A DNA stretch of 64,000 nt from Dyadobacter sp. 676 (GCF_040448675.1 NZ_CP159289.1:3827001-3891000); one strand, 5' to 3'. Counted from the stretch's first letter, positions 47,617 through 57,341 are shown. Translations and numbers: made by a program. Notes: generated from the sequence alone by a model not told the origin.

Positions 47617-48666
47617 ATGAAGAATCTTTTGAAATCAATGCTGGCATTCGGCATTGCACTGGTTACCTTCAACTCCAACGCACAGGATGATCCCGCGAAA
47701 CACCGCGTGGTTTACAAGGGCGACAAGGGGCCGGGTGTGGGTAAGAATATCGTTTTCATTGCTACCGATCATGAGTATCGCGGCGAGGAGTCGCTTCCCG
47801 CACTAGCGCGTATTATGGCCAAACGTTACGGGTTTACATGCACAGTCGTGTACGCGCTCGACGAAAACGGCTATATCCTGCCGGGCAGCTCGAATGTAAA
47901 AGGCCTGGACGTGCTCGACAAGGCCGACCTGATGGTGCTTTTCATGCGTTTCGCGCATTTTGAGGATAAGGAAATGCAGCATTTCGAAAATTACCTCAAG
48001 CGCGGCGGCCCCATTGTGGCATTCCGTACTTCGACCCACGCATTCGATATCAAAAACGACCCGAAATGGGAGCATTATACCTGGAACTACAAAGGTCCCA
48101 AAACGGAATGGAAGGACGGCTTCGGTGAATATATTTTGGGCGAGACCTGGGTATCGCATTACGGCACGAACCATAAGCAATCTTCCAGAATAATTATCGA
48201 CGAAGCACAGGCGAAGCATCCGATTATGCGCGGTGTGAAGGATATGTGGGTACAATCGGGTGGTTATACGGCCGCTCCGAAAGGAACTGTGCTGGCGAAG
48301 GGTGAGGTGCTGAACGGCATGACGGCCGATTCACCTGCCGACCCGACGAAGGAATTACTGCCCGTTGCCTGGATCCGCGACTATCAAATGGAAGGCGGCA
48401 AGAAAGGTCGCGCATTCACCACCACGCATGGTGCTTCTGAGGATTTGCTCAATGGAGGTTTCAGAAGAATGGTCGTGAATGCGATGTTCTGGGGACTGGG
48501 GCTTGAAAAGGATATTAAGCCAAACAACGACATTGCATTTGTAGGGCCTTATAAACCTACTACGTTCAATTTCAGCGGGTATAAGGCGAATGTGAGGCCA
48601 TCGGACCTGGCCGGCTGGGATTCGCTGATCATGCCGGGCGAGGTGGTGAAAAAGAAGTCGAAGTGA
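47617..48666 (+). CDS. Secreted ThuA domain protein (trehalose utilisation family)
   Basis: 349 residues from ATG at 47617; an upstream TTG would mask the signal peptide MKNLLKSMLAFGIALVTFNS. The ThuA class I amidotransferase-like fold is visible in NIVFIATDHEYRGEESLPAL, ADLMVLFMRFAHFEDKEMQH, LKRGGPIVAFRTSTHAFD and RAFTTTHGASEDLLNGGFRR. The nucleophile cysteine of true amidotransferases is absent, as in other ThuA proteins. Members accompany 3-keto-sugar and trehalose catabolism genes; the reaction is not established. Its neighbours on both sides are TIM-barrel isomerases. Confidence 0.85.
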   Translation: MKNLLKSMLAFGIALVTFNSNAQDDPAKHRVVYKGDKGPGVGKNIVFIATDHEYRGEESLPALARIMAKRYGFTCTVVYALDENGYILPGSSNVKGLDVLDKADLMVLFMRFAHFEDKEMQHFENYLKRGGPIVAFRTSTHAFDIKNDPKWEHYTWNYKGPKTEWKDGFGEYILGETWVSHYGTNHKQSSRIIIDEAQAKHPIMRGVKDMWVQSGGYTAAPKGTVLAKGEVLNGMTADSPADPTKELLPVAWIRDYQMEGGKKGRAFTTTHGASEDLLNGGFRRMVVNAMFWGLGLEKDIKPNNDIAFVGPYKPTTFNFSGYKANVRPSDLAGWDSLIMPGEVVKKKSK

Positions 48667-48697
48667 TTATCATATAATTGAAAATAAACTTTTTTTA

Positions 48698-49525
48698 ATG
48701 TCTCAGCAACTTCCATTTCGCTTTGGATCAGAGGTTTATACCTGGTTCATGAGCAACAGCGGCCAGACACACCAGGGCCGGTTAGGACACATGATCGAAG
48801 TCATCGCGAAAGCGGGTTTTACGGGAATCCAACCGATTTTCACCTGGATGGGCGACCTCCAGGACCCCGACAGGCTTGAAGCTAAACTCAGGGAACAGGG
48901 TATCGAACTGGCGGCATTGGCCCTCGCACTGGAATGGAACGAAGCCGAGGAGACCGAGCGCGAGCGTGAAGTAGCCGACCACGCCATCCGCGTGTTGCAA
49001 CGCTTCCCGGGCGCGGTGCTCAATACCGTACAAATTCCGACGGGAAGACATAACATCGAAGAGCGCCGGAAGCGCCTCGTGAACATAGTCAATACGGTAT
49101 CGCGCCGTGCGGCCGACAAAGGCGTGCCATGCAGTTACCATCCCAACTCGCCGCACACATCCATTATCCGAACCGAGGAAGACTATAAAATCGTACTCGA
49201 AGGCCTGGACGCGTCGGTAACCGGCTGGACGCCCGATGTAGGCCATATCATCAACGGCGGAATGGACCCGCTGACAAAAATGAAGGAATATCAGTCGTTG
49301 ATCAACCACGTGCATTACAAGGACTGGGACGGAAACCCCGAGTTTACATTGATGGGCAAAGGCAAGGTCGACCTGCCGGGCATAACCCAATGGTTGAAAG
49401 ATATCAGCTATACAGGCTGGATAATTTGCGAGGACGAAGGCGAAGAAGCCCTCGAAGACCCCGATTTCGTGACCTTGCACGACGGCAAGTGGATTCGGGA
49501 GGAGCTGGTTCCGGGATTGCGATAG
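48698..49525 (+). CDS. Sugar phosphate isomerase/epimerase-like TIM-barrel protein
   Basis: 275 residues, cytoplasmic. The barrel segments are FRFGSEVYTWFMSNSGQTHQ, VIAKAGFTGIQPIFTWMGDL, PCSYHPNSPHTSII, VTGWTPDVGHIINGGMDPLT (Asp and His metal ligands), NHVHYKDWDGNPEF and GWIICEDEGEEALEDP (Glu ligand). This layout resembles IolE/inosose dehydratase-like and YcjR-like epimerases, which act on keto-sugars or keto-inositols. It belongs to the run 45880-49525. The stop codon lies inside the first unit of a heptamer array. Confidence 0.84.
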   Translation: MSQQLPFRFGSEVYTWFMSNSGQTHQGRLGHMIEVIAKAGFTGIQPIFTWMGDLQDPDRLEAKLREQGIELAALALALEWNEAEETEREREVADHAIRVLQRFPGAVLNTVQIPTGRHNIEERRKRLVNIVNTVSRRAADKGVPCSYHPNSPHTSIIRTEEDYKIVLEGLDASVTGWTPDVGHIINGGMDPLTKMKEYQSLINHVHYKDWDGNPEFTLMGKGKVDLPGITQWLKDISYTGWIICEDEGEEALEDPDFVTLHDGKWIREELVPGLR

Positions 49526-49555
49526 GCAGTAGGCTTTAAGCTGTAAGCCGTACGC
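49521..49555. repeat. Heptamer repeat array B1
   Basis: Five contiguous 7-mers GATAGGC, AGTAGGC, TTTAAGC, TGTAAGC, CGTACGC. The array begins at the stop codon of the preceding gene (TAG at 49523-49525) and has the xxTAAGC orientation. Confidence 0.75.
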
Positions 49556-49645
49556 TTAAAAACAGATTTTTAGAGATTGACAAGAAGGTTTAGGGTTATA
49601 GTTTATAGCCGGGTATTAACCGAGATATAATCAAGAAAACTAACA

Positions 49646-49680
49646 GCTTATAGCTTACGGCTTAAAGCATATAGCATCAA
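49646..49680. repeat. Heptamer repeat array B2
   Basis: Five contiguous 7-mers GCTTATA, GCTTACG, GCTTAAA, GCATATA, GCATCAA, ending two bases before the next ATG. It is in the inverted orientation relative to B1, so B1 and B2 can base-pair across about 90 bases. A further partial run (GGTTATAGTTTATAGCC) lies near 49600. Confidence 0.75.
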
Positions 49681-49682
49681 TC

Positions 49683-50495
49683 ATGCCTACAATAAAAACC
49701 AACGGTATCAACTTTTACTACGAAGAACGCGGGTCGGGTGAGCCTTTGCTGCTCATTATGGGTATTACTGCGCCGGGGGCGGTTTGGAATGTACACGTAG
49801 CCGATTGGAAACACCATTTCAGGTGCATTATCGGCGATAACCGCGGGGTGGGGCTGACCGATAAACCAGCCGGACCCTATTCTACCGAGCAAATGGCCGA
49901 TGACTATGCAGGACTCCTGGACTCCCTGGGTTTGGAGCATGTGCATGTAGTAGGTTGCTCTATGGGCAGTACCATTGCCCAGCAACTCGCCATCCGCCAT
50001 CCTAAAAAGGTGAGGTCGCTGGTACTGATGTGTCCGTGGGCGCGTTGCGATAATTATGCTAAGGGCCTTTTTCAGCATATTATGAACGCCAAGGCCCGTT
50101 TTCGGCCGGAGGAGTTCAGCTTGTATATTCAGTTGCTGATATTTTCCAAATCGTCGTGGGACGATGCAAAGCAGCATGAAGACCTCGAAAACGGCCGGAG
50201 AATAGACGCTTTCAACCCGTTTCCCCAGCCGTTGCATGGCTTGGAAAGTCAGGCGGCAGCTTGTATCAATCATAATGCATTGCCAGATCTGGGCAGGATC
50301 AATGTGCCGACACTGGTGATCGGGGGTAGGGAAGACATTTTTACGCCGGTTTGGATGGCCGAAGAGGTCGCTGGCGGTATTCGGGGCGCCGAGCTATTCC
50401 TCTACGATAAGCTCGGACACGCCTTCCATTTTGAAAGTACGGAAGATTTCAATGCCCGTGTAAGGAACTGGCTGAGCCGCGTACCGGTAGCCTGA
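49683..50495 (+). CDS. Alpha/beta hydrolase
   Basis: 270 residues, no signal peptide. The fold's landmarks are GSGEPLLLIMGITAPGAVWN (oxyanion region), VGCSMGSTIAQQLA with the nucleophile serine (about residue 97), VIGGREDIFTP with the acid, and KLGHAFHFES with the histidine. It is generic at the family level; lactonase, esterase and dehalogenase-like activities are all possible. Its place between sugar isomerase and aldose epimerase-like genes makes a sugar lactonase or ester hydrolase role a guess. It is preceded directly by array B2. Confidence 0.85.
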   Translation: MPTIKTNGINFYYEERGSGEPLLLIMGITAPGAVWNVHVADWKHHFRCIIGDNRGVGLTDKPAGPYSTEQMADDYAGLLDSLGLEHVHVVGCSMGSTIAQQLAIRHPKKVRSLVLMCPWARCDNYAKGLFQHIMNAKARFRPEEFSLYIQLLIFSKSSWDDAKQHEDLENGRRIDAFNPFPQPLHGLESQAAACINHNALPDLGRINVPTLVIGGREDIFTPVWMAEEVAGGIRGAELFLYDKLGHAFHFESTEDFNARVRNWLSRVPVA

Positions 50496-50581
50496 TCCGG
50501 CATTTTTTCAGTTAAAAACATTAAAACAAGGCATTTTGCGCCTTTTTCGGGTTAGACAATTATCAGTTTAATTAAGATATA

Positions 50582-51694
50582 ATGGATATCGGCGATTCGA
50601 AAGGTACTGAAAAGCACGCGGAAGACCGGAAAGTAACGGACTGGGTAACCAAAGTATCGAACCACATCCAGGTAGGCGGCATCGAAACTTCCGTGCTGGA
50701 TAACGGTGCTGGTCGTGGTACCCGCATCGCATGGATCAATACAGGCGGCGGACTGCGTTTCAAAATCGTGATCGACCGGGCAATGGACATTGCCGAGGCG
50801 TTTTACAACCAGCATAGCCTGGCGTGGATCAGTCACGGCGGCATTACTTACCCGCAGCCGTTTTCGGATAAGGGCATCGATTGGCTACGCACATTCGGAG
50901 GCGGCCTGCTAACCACCTGTGGCCTCTCGCACGCGGGCGGGCCCGAGTCGGACAGCTTCGGCGACCGCGGCTTGCACGGATTGATCAGCAATCAGCCTGC
51001 GGAGATCGTTTCGATTATCCAGCCCGATTTGCGCGCAGGGAAATATGAGATGAGCATTACCGGCATAGTCCGGGAAACGCGTCCGTTTGGGCCTAGCCTG
51101 GAATTAAAAAGGACCATTTCTGCCACATTAGGCGAGGCCAAACTACGTATTCACGATGAGGTAATCAATAAAGCCAATACAGCCGCCCCACATATGCTGC
51201 TGTACCATTTCAATTTCGGCTGGCCGCTTGTGGACGAAGGGGCCGACATTCTCTGGAACGGCAAATGGTATCCGCGCTTTGGCGACGAGAATGCCAAGAT
51301 TTTCAGGGAGGGGAATGCATTTAAAAAGGTACCCGCCCCTTTGGAATCACACCTTGGCAGCGGAGAGGAAGTGGCATTGATCGATGTGGAGGCCGATATT
51401 TTCGGCGATAGCATTTGCGGCTTGCACAATGAGAAGCTGGGACTGGCCGTCGCATTGAAATTCAAAAAAGAACAATTACCGTGGCTGGCCAACTGGCAGC
51501 ATTGGGGCAAGGGTGAATATGTGACCGGAATCGAACCAAGCACGCACCCGCTTTCAGGGCAGGCAAAGGCAAGAGAAGACGGGACGCTGATTTTCCTGCA
51601 ACCGGAAGAGACGCGTGAATACGATCTGGAACTGAGCGTGATGACGACGAAAGAGGAGATCGGGGAATTTGAATTGAAGGTAAATGTATCGTAG
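50582..51694 (+). CDS. DUF4432 / aldose 1-epimerase-like protein
   Basis: 370 residues, cytoplasmic. The galactose mutarotase-like beta-sandwich is visible in RGTRIAWINTGGGLRFKIVI, LAWISHGGITYPQPF, LTTCGLSHAGGPESDSFGDR, LHGLISNQPAEIV (conserved His-Gly), LLYHFNFGWPLVDEGADILW and YVTGIEPSTHPLSG (Glu). Family members bind or epimerise hexoses and related sugars; DUF4432 is linked to keto-sugar pathways in other bacteria. It is followed by a 361-base gap full of hairpin repeats. Confidence 0.82.
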   Translation: MDIGDSKGTEKHAEDRKVTDWVTKVSNHIQVGGIETSVLDNGAGRGTRIAWINTGGGLRFKIVIDRAMDIAEAFYNQHSLAWISHGGITYPQPFSDKGIDWLRTFGGGLLTTCGLSHAGGPESDSFGDRGLHGLISNQPAEIVSIIQPDLRAGKYEMSITGIVRETRPFGPSLELKRTISATLGEAKLRIHDEVINKANTAAPHMLLYHFNFGWPLVDEGADILWNGKWYPRFGDENAKIFREGNAFKKVPAPLESHLGSGEEVALIDVEADIFGDSICGLHNEKLGLAVALKFKKEQLPWLANWQHWGKGEYVTGIEPSTHPLSGQAKAREDGTLIFLQPEETREYDLELSVMTTKEEIGEFELKVNVS

Positions 51695-51705
51695 ACAAAT
51701 CTTAC

Positions 51706-52024
51706 GGTGCGCTGCACCTTGCTATTCGTTTGTCAATGCATTTAGCTACAATTATCAGGGTGCTCTGCACCTGCGCAAATCGGCAGGTGCAGCGCTCCAA
51801 TGCTTGTGACGAATAATAATTAGGTAACGGTGCTTCGCAAAGTCGGAAAGTGCGACGCACCGTAATATTTGTAGACGGGAATTATCAGAGTGGCTCTGCA
51901 TTCATGCAAAAACGGGAAGGTGCGGAGCACCGCAATATTTGTAACCCGAAAACGCATCGAATTTCGGGCGGGTGAATGTGCAAATACAAAATGACTACCG
52001 GTGCGGTGCACCATAATATTTGTA
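51706..52024. repeat. Cluster of GGTGC-N3-GCACC hairpin repeats
   Basis: The 361-base gap 51695-52055 holds no gene. It has at least five palindromes of the type GGTGC-N3-GCACC (51706-51718, 51759-51771, 51849-51861, 51919-51931, 52000-52012) plus degraded copies at 51786-51798 and 51829-51841. The last three are each followed by RYAATATTTGTA or a close form (51862-51873, 51932-51943, 52013-52024). Between them are related direct repeats (AATTATCAGAG/GGG). It is probably a short interspersed, hairpin-forming intergenic repeat family. Confidence 0.8.
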
Positions 52025-52055
52025 ACCAAAAACCAATTTTTTTAATACAAAAACA

Positions 52056-53270
52056 ATGGGACTTTCTAGTATAGCTGAGAAGGCGTTGGAGCAGGGAAAA
52101 GGCATTTTGCGCCTGGCGCCGACATGGGTGCCGCGTTCGTTTTGCGTTCCCGGCCGCAGGATCAAGTTGCACCCCGACGATTATTACGTGCTGGGTGGAG
52201 AACGTGGTGGCATCGACGAGCGTTGGTTGTCATCCACAACGCCTGCGGAAAATGGGCCGCTTACCGGCGAAAATGAAGGTTTGAGCCAAATAGTTTTTGA
52301 AGATGAATCAGGGGTTCAAAAAGTGACATTGCGGGACGCGGTAGATGAGCTGAAAGGCCAAATTATTGGCGACAGGCTTTGGGATCAATACAAGAGCTGG
52401 CCCATGTACTCCAAGTTTTTTGATAATATGGGGCCGCTTCCGCATCATATTCACCACAGGGATGAGCATGCCGCCATGGTGGGCCAGAATGGAAAGCCAG
52501 AAGCCTACTATTTCCCGCCTCAATTGAACAATCATGGCGGCGATTTTCCTTACACATTTATCGGTATCGCACCCGGTACTACCAAAGAGCAGATCAAAGA
52601 GTGTCTGATGAACTTCACCAAAGGCGACAATAAGATTACCAATTACTCCCAGGCGTTTCGTCTGGAGCCGGGAACAGGCTGGGATATACCTCCCGGCATG
52701 TTGCACGCGCCGGGCAGCTTGTGTACTTATGAGCCTCAAAAAGCATCGGATATTTTTGCGATGTATCAATCGCTTGTCAATGAGGCTGTTATTCCGGAAG
52801 AGTTGCTCTGGAAAGGAACGCCGAAAGACAGAATTGGCGATTATGACCTGCTGATGGAAGTGATCGACTGGGATTTGAACGTAAATCCTAACTTGATGGA
52901 AAAGCATTTCATGCGCCCGAAACCGGTAAAAGATGCCGCAGAGATGGCGGAAGAAGGATATAGTGAAAACTGGATTTGCTATAAAAGCGAGGCTTACAGT
53001 GCCAAGGAACTCACCGTTTTTCCCGGACGGACTGTAACCATCAAGGATGCCGCTGCATACGGAATGATTGTGATGCAGGGCCACGGCAAGTTCGGTGTCT
53101 GGGATATTGAAACCCCCGCACTGATCCGCTACGGGCAGTTGACCAACGACGAATTCTTCATCAGCGAAGCTGCCGCGATCGAAGGCGTTACGATCAGTAA
53201 CCCGTCGACCACCGATCCGATTGTGATTTTGAAACACTTCGGTCCGGGTAATCCTGATTTGGTATTGTAG
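52056..53270 (+). CDS. Cupin-fold sugar isomerase, class I mannose-6-phosphate isomerase-like
   Basis: 404 residues, no signal peptide. The metal site is readable as PHHIHHRDEHAAM followed by GKPEAYYFPPQ (His, His and Glu ligands), with the later histidine in WDIPPGMLHAPGSLC, the same order as in type I phosphomannose isomerases. The C-terminal half is a second cupin (AKELTVFPGRTVTIKDAAAY, VMQGHGKFGVWD). The active-site arginine of canonical enzymes is not obvious, so the substrate may be a free or modified sugar rather than mannose 6-phosphate. It is the first gene of the importer-linked half of the locus. Confidence 0.75.
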   Translation: MGLSSIAEKALEQGKGILRLAPTWVPRSFCVPGRRIKLHPDDYYVLGGERGGIDERWLSSTTPAENGPLTGENEGLSQIVFEDESGVQKVTLRDAVDELKGQIIGDRLWDQYKSWPMYSKFFDNMGPLPHHIHHRDEHAAMVGQNGKPEAYYFPPQLNNHGGDFPYTFIGIAPGTTKEQIKECLMNFTKGDNKITNYSQAFRLEPGTGWDIPPGMLHAPGSLCTYEPQKASDIFAMYQSLVNEAVIPEELLWKGTPKDRIGDYDLLMEVIDWDLNVNPNLMEKHFMRPKPVKDAAEMAEEGYSENWICYKSEAYSAKELTVFPGRTVTIKDAAAYGMIVMQGHGKFGVWDIETPALIRYGQLTNDEFFISEAAAIEGVTISNPSTTDPIVILKHFGPGNPDLVL

Positions 53271-53402
53271 AGGCTTTAAGCTATAAGCAATAGGCTGTAA
53301 GCTCAATCAAGCACAAGCCTATTGCTTAAAGCTTATAGCTTATAGCTTTTTTTCCACCAGGCCAAGAGCTTACAGCCTAAGGCTTACAGCTTAAAGCCCT
53401 TA
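53271..53402. repeat. Heptamer repeat array C, inverted pair
   Basis: TTTAAGC, TATAAGC, AATAGGC, TGTAAGC (53275-53302) start right after the stop codon. GCCTATT, GCTTAAA, GCTTATA, GCTTATA (53317-53344) run the other way and end in a T8 tract. GCTTACA, GCCTAAG, GCTTACA, GCTTAAA, GCCCTTA (53368-53402) lead up to the next ATG. AAGCAATAGGC and GCCTATTGCTT are perfect complements, so this copy can form a terminator-like hairpin. Confidence 0.78.
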
Positions 53403-53413
53403 TCTCTTAAACC

Positions 53414-54448
53414 ATGCCTGAAAATAACTTCCCTAAACTCCACAATGCCACATGGCCTGGTATTGTGGGCAAAGGTTCCGACTCGGAGCCGATCATTCCT
53501 TTTGATACGCTTCTTGAAAAAACCGCCGCCGCCGAGGTAGACGGTGTGAAGTTCGACGGTGTCGATATCGGTCTTTTCGACGAGCATATCGGCGAATACC
53601 TGAATAGTGCCGATGGCGGCAAACGCCTCGCCGATAAGCTGGCCGGATTTAACCTCGAAGCGGGTAGTCTGGTGGCGAACGTATGGGCAGGTTCTGCCAT
53701 GGGTAGCAAAGAGGCCCGCGATACGTTTGTGGAGCAGGTGCGGAAGGCCTGCGAATTTGGCAAGCAGTTGCGCGAAGCGGGTATCCGCAAAGGCGGCGTG
53801 ATCCGCATCGACTCGGCGGCTTCACCGGAAGCATGGTCGGCCGATCCTGCCGGTAATACGAGGCTGATCGCCGAAACTTTCAGACGTGCCTGCGACGTAG
53901 CGGCCGATTTCGACGAAAAACTGGCTGCCGAAGGGGAGATCTGCTGGGGCGGTATGCACAGCTGGAAAGCGATGCTCGATACTCTCGAAGCGGTGGATCG
54001 CCCGAACATCGGTTTTCAGGCCGATATGTCGCACACATTCCTTTACCTGCTTGGCTACAATGCGCCGGAAGACCGCATTCTGCCAGCCGATTTCGAATGG
54101 AGCGATCGCGCTGCACTTGACGAGGGCTTCAAGAAAATGACGGCGGCGCTTCGTCCCTGGACTATCGACTTTCACGTAGCCCAAAACGACGGAACCGTTC
54201 ACGGAACCGGCTCGCACGACAAAACGGGCCGCCACTGCCTTGCCACCGATCCAAACGGAAAACTCGACATCGTACATCACGCGGGCTATTGGCTCCGCGA
54301 CGAAAACGGCAACCTTACAAAGGCATTCCGTCACATTTGCTGGGACGGCTGTATGTTCCCGAACGAGGTAATGTACAAGCAGCAGACCTGGAACGACATC
54401 CTCGCCGCATTGGTAGCAGTACGCAATGCGCATGGATGGATAGCGTAG
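53414..54448 (+). CDS. Sugar phosphate isomerase/epimerase-like TIM-barrel protein
   Basis: 344 residues, cytoplasmic, longer than the other two isomerases of the locus. Barrel and metal-site segments are [47 protein letters not shown] (Glu and His), [20 protein letters not shown] (Asp and His), [15 protein letters not shown] and [10 protein letters not shown]. It belongs to the AP-endonuclease 2 / xylose isomerase-like superfamily. It lies between the cupin isomerase and the dehydrogenase in one transcriptional run, flanked on both sides by heptamer arrays. The substrate is unknown. Confidence 0.82.
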   Translation: MPENNFPKLHNATWPGIVGKGSDSEPIIPFDTLLEKTAAAEVDGVKFDGVDIGLFDEHIGEYLNSADGGKRLADKLAGFNLEAGSLVANVWAGSAMGSKEARDTFVEQVRKACEFGKQLREAGIRKGGVIRIDSAASPEAWSADPAGNTRLIAETFRRACDVAADFDEKLAAEGEICWGGMHSWKAMLDTLEAVDRPNIGFQADMSHTFLYLLGYNAPEDRILPADFEWSDRAALDEGFKKMTAALRPWTIDFHVAQNDGTVHGTGSHDKTGRHCLATDPNGKLDIVHHAGYWLRDENGNLTKAFRHICWDGCMFPNEVMYKQQTWNDILAALVAVRNAHGWIA

Positions 54449-54579
54449 AGGCAATAAGCAATAAGCAATAGGCTTTATGCTTTTTGCTCTGCTTAAAGCA
54501 TATGGCTTACAGCCTAGAGCTTTTCAAAATATTCCAAACCTAAGGCTTAAAGCTTAAAGCTTACAGCCTAAAGCATCAG
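54449..54579. repeat. Heptamer repeat array D, inverted pair
   Basis: AATAAGC, AATAAGC, AATAGGC, TTTATGC, TTTTTGC (54453-54487) follow the stop codon. GCTTAAA, GCATATG, GCTTACA, GCCTAGA, GCTTTTC (54491-54525) form the opposite arm. GCTTAAA, GCTTAAA, GCTTACA, GCCTAAA, GCATCAG (54545-54579) end six bases before the next ATG. Confidence 0.78.
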
Positions 54580-54585
54580 ACAAAA

Positions 54586-55746
54586 ATGTCAGAAAAAAAG
54601 CAAATCCGCGTTGCGCTGATCGGTTCCGGTTTGATGGGCCGCACGCATACCAATGGTTATAAAAGAATCGGGGACTTTTTCCCTGAACTCGAATACCGCC
54701 CGGTGTTGGCGGCAGTTTGTTCCCGCAATGAGGAGAAAGTGAAGGCTTTCGCCGAACAATGGGGCTATGAATCGTATGAAACCGACTGGCGCAAAATCAT
54801 CGAGCGCGACGATATCGACGCAGTGGACATTTGTACGCCGAACGACACGCACGCTGAGATCGCGTTGGCGGCCGCGGCGAAGGGCAAGATGGTCCTCTGC
54901 GAAAAGCCCCTCGCACGCACGCTTGCGGAAGCAAAAACAATGGTAGACGCCATTGAGAAAGCGGGTGTTAAGAACACTGTCTGGTACAACTACCGCCGCG
55001 TGCCTGCCGTGACTTTGGCGAAACAAATCGTTGATTCAGGTAAACTGGGGCGCATTTTCCATTATCGCGCCAACTTCTTGCAAGACTGGACGATCAGCCC
55101 GGATGTACCGCAGGGCGGAGCCGCTACGTGGCGACTGGATGTGGATGCGGCGGGTTCCGGCGTAACCGGTGACTTGCTGGCACACTGTATCGACACGGCA
55201 ATGTGGATCAATGGTGGTATCAAAGATGTGTCGGCTGTGGCTGAGACGTTTATTAAAGAGCGCAAGCATACCGGTACCGGTCAGGTTCAGAAAGTAGGCA
55301 TCGATGACGCCTGTATTTTTCACTGCCATTTCGACAATGGCTCGCTGGGCCTGTTCGAATCGACCCGTTATGCACGTGGCCATAAGGCGCTTTATACATT
55401 CGAAATCAACGGTGAACATGCATCTATCCGCTGGGATCTGCATGATATGAACCGCCTGGAATACTTCGATCACGACGACCAGTCGATCGTTCGCGGATGG
55501 CGCTCGATCCTCGTTACCGACGGCGACCAGCCTTATATGAAGCGCTGGTGGATTCCGGGAACTAGCATTGGTTACGAGCATTCATTTGTACACCAGGCCG
55601 CCGATTTCTTCGAAAGCCTGCAAACCGGCAAACCCTGCTCGCCAACTTTCCGCGACGCCTACGAAACACAAAAAGTGTGTGAAGCGGTATTGGAATCGGC
55701 GGCTTCCAAAAGCTGGAAGGAAACCGGCGTACATTGGGAAGGATAA
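54586..55746 (+). CDS. Gfo/Idh/MocA family oxidoreductase, cytoplasmic
   Basis: 386 residues, no signal peptide. The N-terminal Rossmann domain ([17 protein letters not shown]) is followed by [20 protein letters not shown] and the catalytic-site motif [12 protein letters not shown] with its lysine. The C-terminal substrate domain contains the [16 protein letters not shown] stretch, which holds the conserved Asp-x3-His pair, typical of sugar and inositol dehydrogenases. It uses NAD(P) to oxidise or reduce a sugar carbon. Next to the importer ATPase (82 bases downstream), it probably acts on the imported sugar. Confidence 0.9.
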   Translation: MSEKKQIRVALIGSGLMGRTHTNGYKRIGDFFPELEYRPVLAAVCSRNEEKVKAFAEQWGYESYETDWRKIIERDDIDAVDICTPNDTHAEIALAAAAKGKMVLCEKPLARTLAEAKTMVDAIEKAGVKNTVWYNYRRVPAVTLAKQIVDSGKLGRIFHYRANFLQDWTISPDVPQGGAATWRLDVDAAGSGVTGDLLAHCIDTAMWINGGIKDVSAVAETFIKERKHTGTGQVQKVGIDDACIFHCHFDNGSLGLFESTRYARGHKALYTFEINGEHASIRWDLHDMNRLEYFDHDDQSIVRGWRSILVTDGDQPYMKRWWIPGTSIGYEHSFVHQAADFFESLQTGKPCSPTFRDAYETQKVCEAVLESAASKSWKETGVHWEG

Positions 55747-55828
55747 TCCTGTGACGCATTCCATATCTGAGGCTTTAACCGGGTTCCGCAGCACGGGACG
55801 AGGTTGAAGCCTCAGTTTCGATACCGCT

Positions 55829-57331
55829 ATGTCTGATTATTTGCTGAGGGTTAGGGAAATTTCCAAGTCGTTTGCCGGCGCCAAAGCGCTGGATAATATC
55901 CGTTTTGACTTGAAAAAAGGCGAAGTACATGCCTTAATGGGCGAAAACGGAGCGGGAAAATCGACCTTTATGAAAATACTGGTCGGTCTGGTCGCACCTG
56001 ATTCCGGTGAAATTTTGCTTGAAGGTGAAAACCTGGTAGGCAACAATGTAAACGAGACTTTGAAAAAAGGCATTTCCATGATCCACCAGGAAATCCTGGT
56101 TGTACCGGAGTTGACCGTCGCCCAAAACATTTTTCTGGGAAGAGAACGGGAGCTTTCGGGCAAAAGTGGCGTGCTTTCGGGTTGGTTGAATGATTCGGAG
56201 ACCAACCGGCGGGCGGCGGCGTTGCTTGGCCGAATGGGGGTTGATATAGCCCCAAAGGCGAAGATGAAGCACCTCAGCGTAGCGCAAATGCAAATGGTCG
56301 AGATCGCGAAGGCTATTTCGAACAATGCGAAGGTGATCATCATGGACGAGCCGACTTCGGCGATTTCGGACAAGGAGGTGGCCACATTGTTCCAGATCAT
56401 CGGCGACCTGAAAGCACAGGGCGTCGGTATTATCTATATTTCCCATAAAATGGACGAGATATTCCGGATTTCGGATACCGTGACTGTGCTGCGCGACGGG
56501 AAATATATCAACACCAAAAGTGCCGCCGAGCTAGATCAGAATGCATTGATCGCGATGATGGTCGGACGGGAGATCGATCAGATGTTTCCCGAAGCTACAC
56601 AGCCAGCAGGCGGAGAAGTGCTTTCGGTCCGCAATTTGAGTCGTGCCGGCAAGTTTGCGAATATCAGTTTTAGGGTTAAAGCAGGGGAAATCCTGGGGTT
56701 GGCCGGTTTAATGGGAGCAGGCCGGACTGAAATAGCAAGGGCTATTTTCGGTTTGGACCAATGGGACGAGGGAGAGATCACGATCAAAGGAATGTCGCTG
56801 AGAGCTCGGACGCCGCGCGAAGCGATCGACAAAGGCATCGGCTATGTGGGTGAAGATCGGAAAGGCTTAGGGTTCATTCCGAGCATGTCCGTCAAAGACA
56901 ATATCACGCTTTCCAGCATTAATAACCACCGCAAAGGCGGTTTTATAGATACACACAGCGAGCAATCGGTCACCGGAAAAATGATTGCCGATCTGAAAAT
57001 CAAAACGGCCGGTACCGGGCAGCAGGTTGCACATTTGAGCGGCGGGAACCAGCAGAAAGTAGTCATAGGCAGAGTGTTACTCGCTTCGCCAGATCTCATT
57101 ATCCTCGATGAACCCACCCGTGGTGTGGATGTCGGGGCGAAATTTGAAATTTATAAATTGATCCGCAGCCTCGCCGACCGGGGCATGGCGATCATCATGA
57201 TATCGTCGGAACTACCGGAAATCCTGGGCCTGAGCGACCGGATCCTGGTTTTATCCAAAGGAAAACAAACCGCGCTGCTATCGAAAGCGGAAGCGACGCA
57301 GGAGTTGATTATGAAATATGCGGTAGCGTAG
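55829..57331 (+). CDS. Sugar ABC transporter ATP-binding protein, RbsA type
   Basis: 500 residues, two fused ATPase domains as in ribose-type importers. The first domain has Walker A GENGAGKSTFMKIL, signature LSVAQMQMVEIAKA and Walker B VIIMDEPTSAI. The second has the degenerate Walker A of the family (GLAGLMGAGRTEIARAIFG), signature LSGGNQQKVVIGRVLL and Walker B LIILDEPTRGVDVG. It powers import through the permease encoded next. Carbohydrate ABC importers of this type are uncommon in a phylum that mainly uses SusCD and facilitators, so this trio is notable. Confidence 0.94.
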   Translation: MSDYLLRVREISKSFAGAKALDNIRFDLKKGEVHALMGENGAGKSTFMKILVGLVAPDSGEILLEGENLVGNNVNETLKKGISMIHQEILVVPELTVAQNIFLGRERELSGKSGVLSGWLNDSETNRRAAALLGRMGVDIAPKAKMKHLSVAQMQMVEIAKAISNNAKVIIMDEPTSAISDKEVATLFQIIGDLKAQGVGIIYISHKMDEIFRISDTVTVLRDGKYINTKSAAELDQNALIAMMVGREIDQMFPEATQPAGGEVLSVRNLSRAGKFANISFRVKAGEILGLAGLMGAGRTEIARAIFGLDQWDEGEITIKGMSLRARTPREAIDKGIGYVGEDRKGLGFIPSMSVKDNITLSSINNHRKGGFIDTHSEQSVTGKMIADLKIKTAGTGQQVAHLSGGNQQKVVIGRVLLASPDLIILDEPTRGVDVGAKFEIYKLIRSLADRGMAIIMISSELPEILGLSDRILVLSKGKQTALLSKAEATQELIMKYAVA

Positions 57332-57341
57332 CGGATGTTAC

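Noticed and set aside
51820..52172. Short minus-strand frames in the 51.7-52.1 kb gap
   Set aside because: They are built from the GGTGC hairpin repeats and their apparent protein repeats follow from the DNA repeats.
52308..53306. 332-codon minus-strand frame opposite the cupin isomerase gene
   Set aside because: The plus-strand protein has clear metal-site motifs; the antisense frame has no signal, domain or plausible start.
53271..54579. Heptamer arrays considered as CRISPR or as a replication-origin iteron set
   Set aside because: Units are 7 bp, contiguous and degenerate with no spacers and no cas genes; they recur at gene junctions, with no replication gene nearby.
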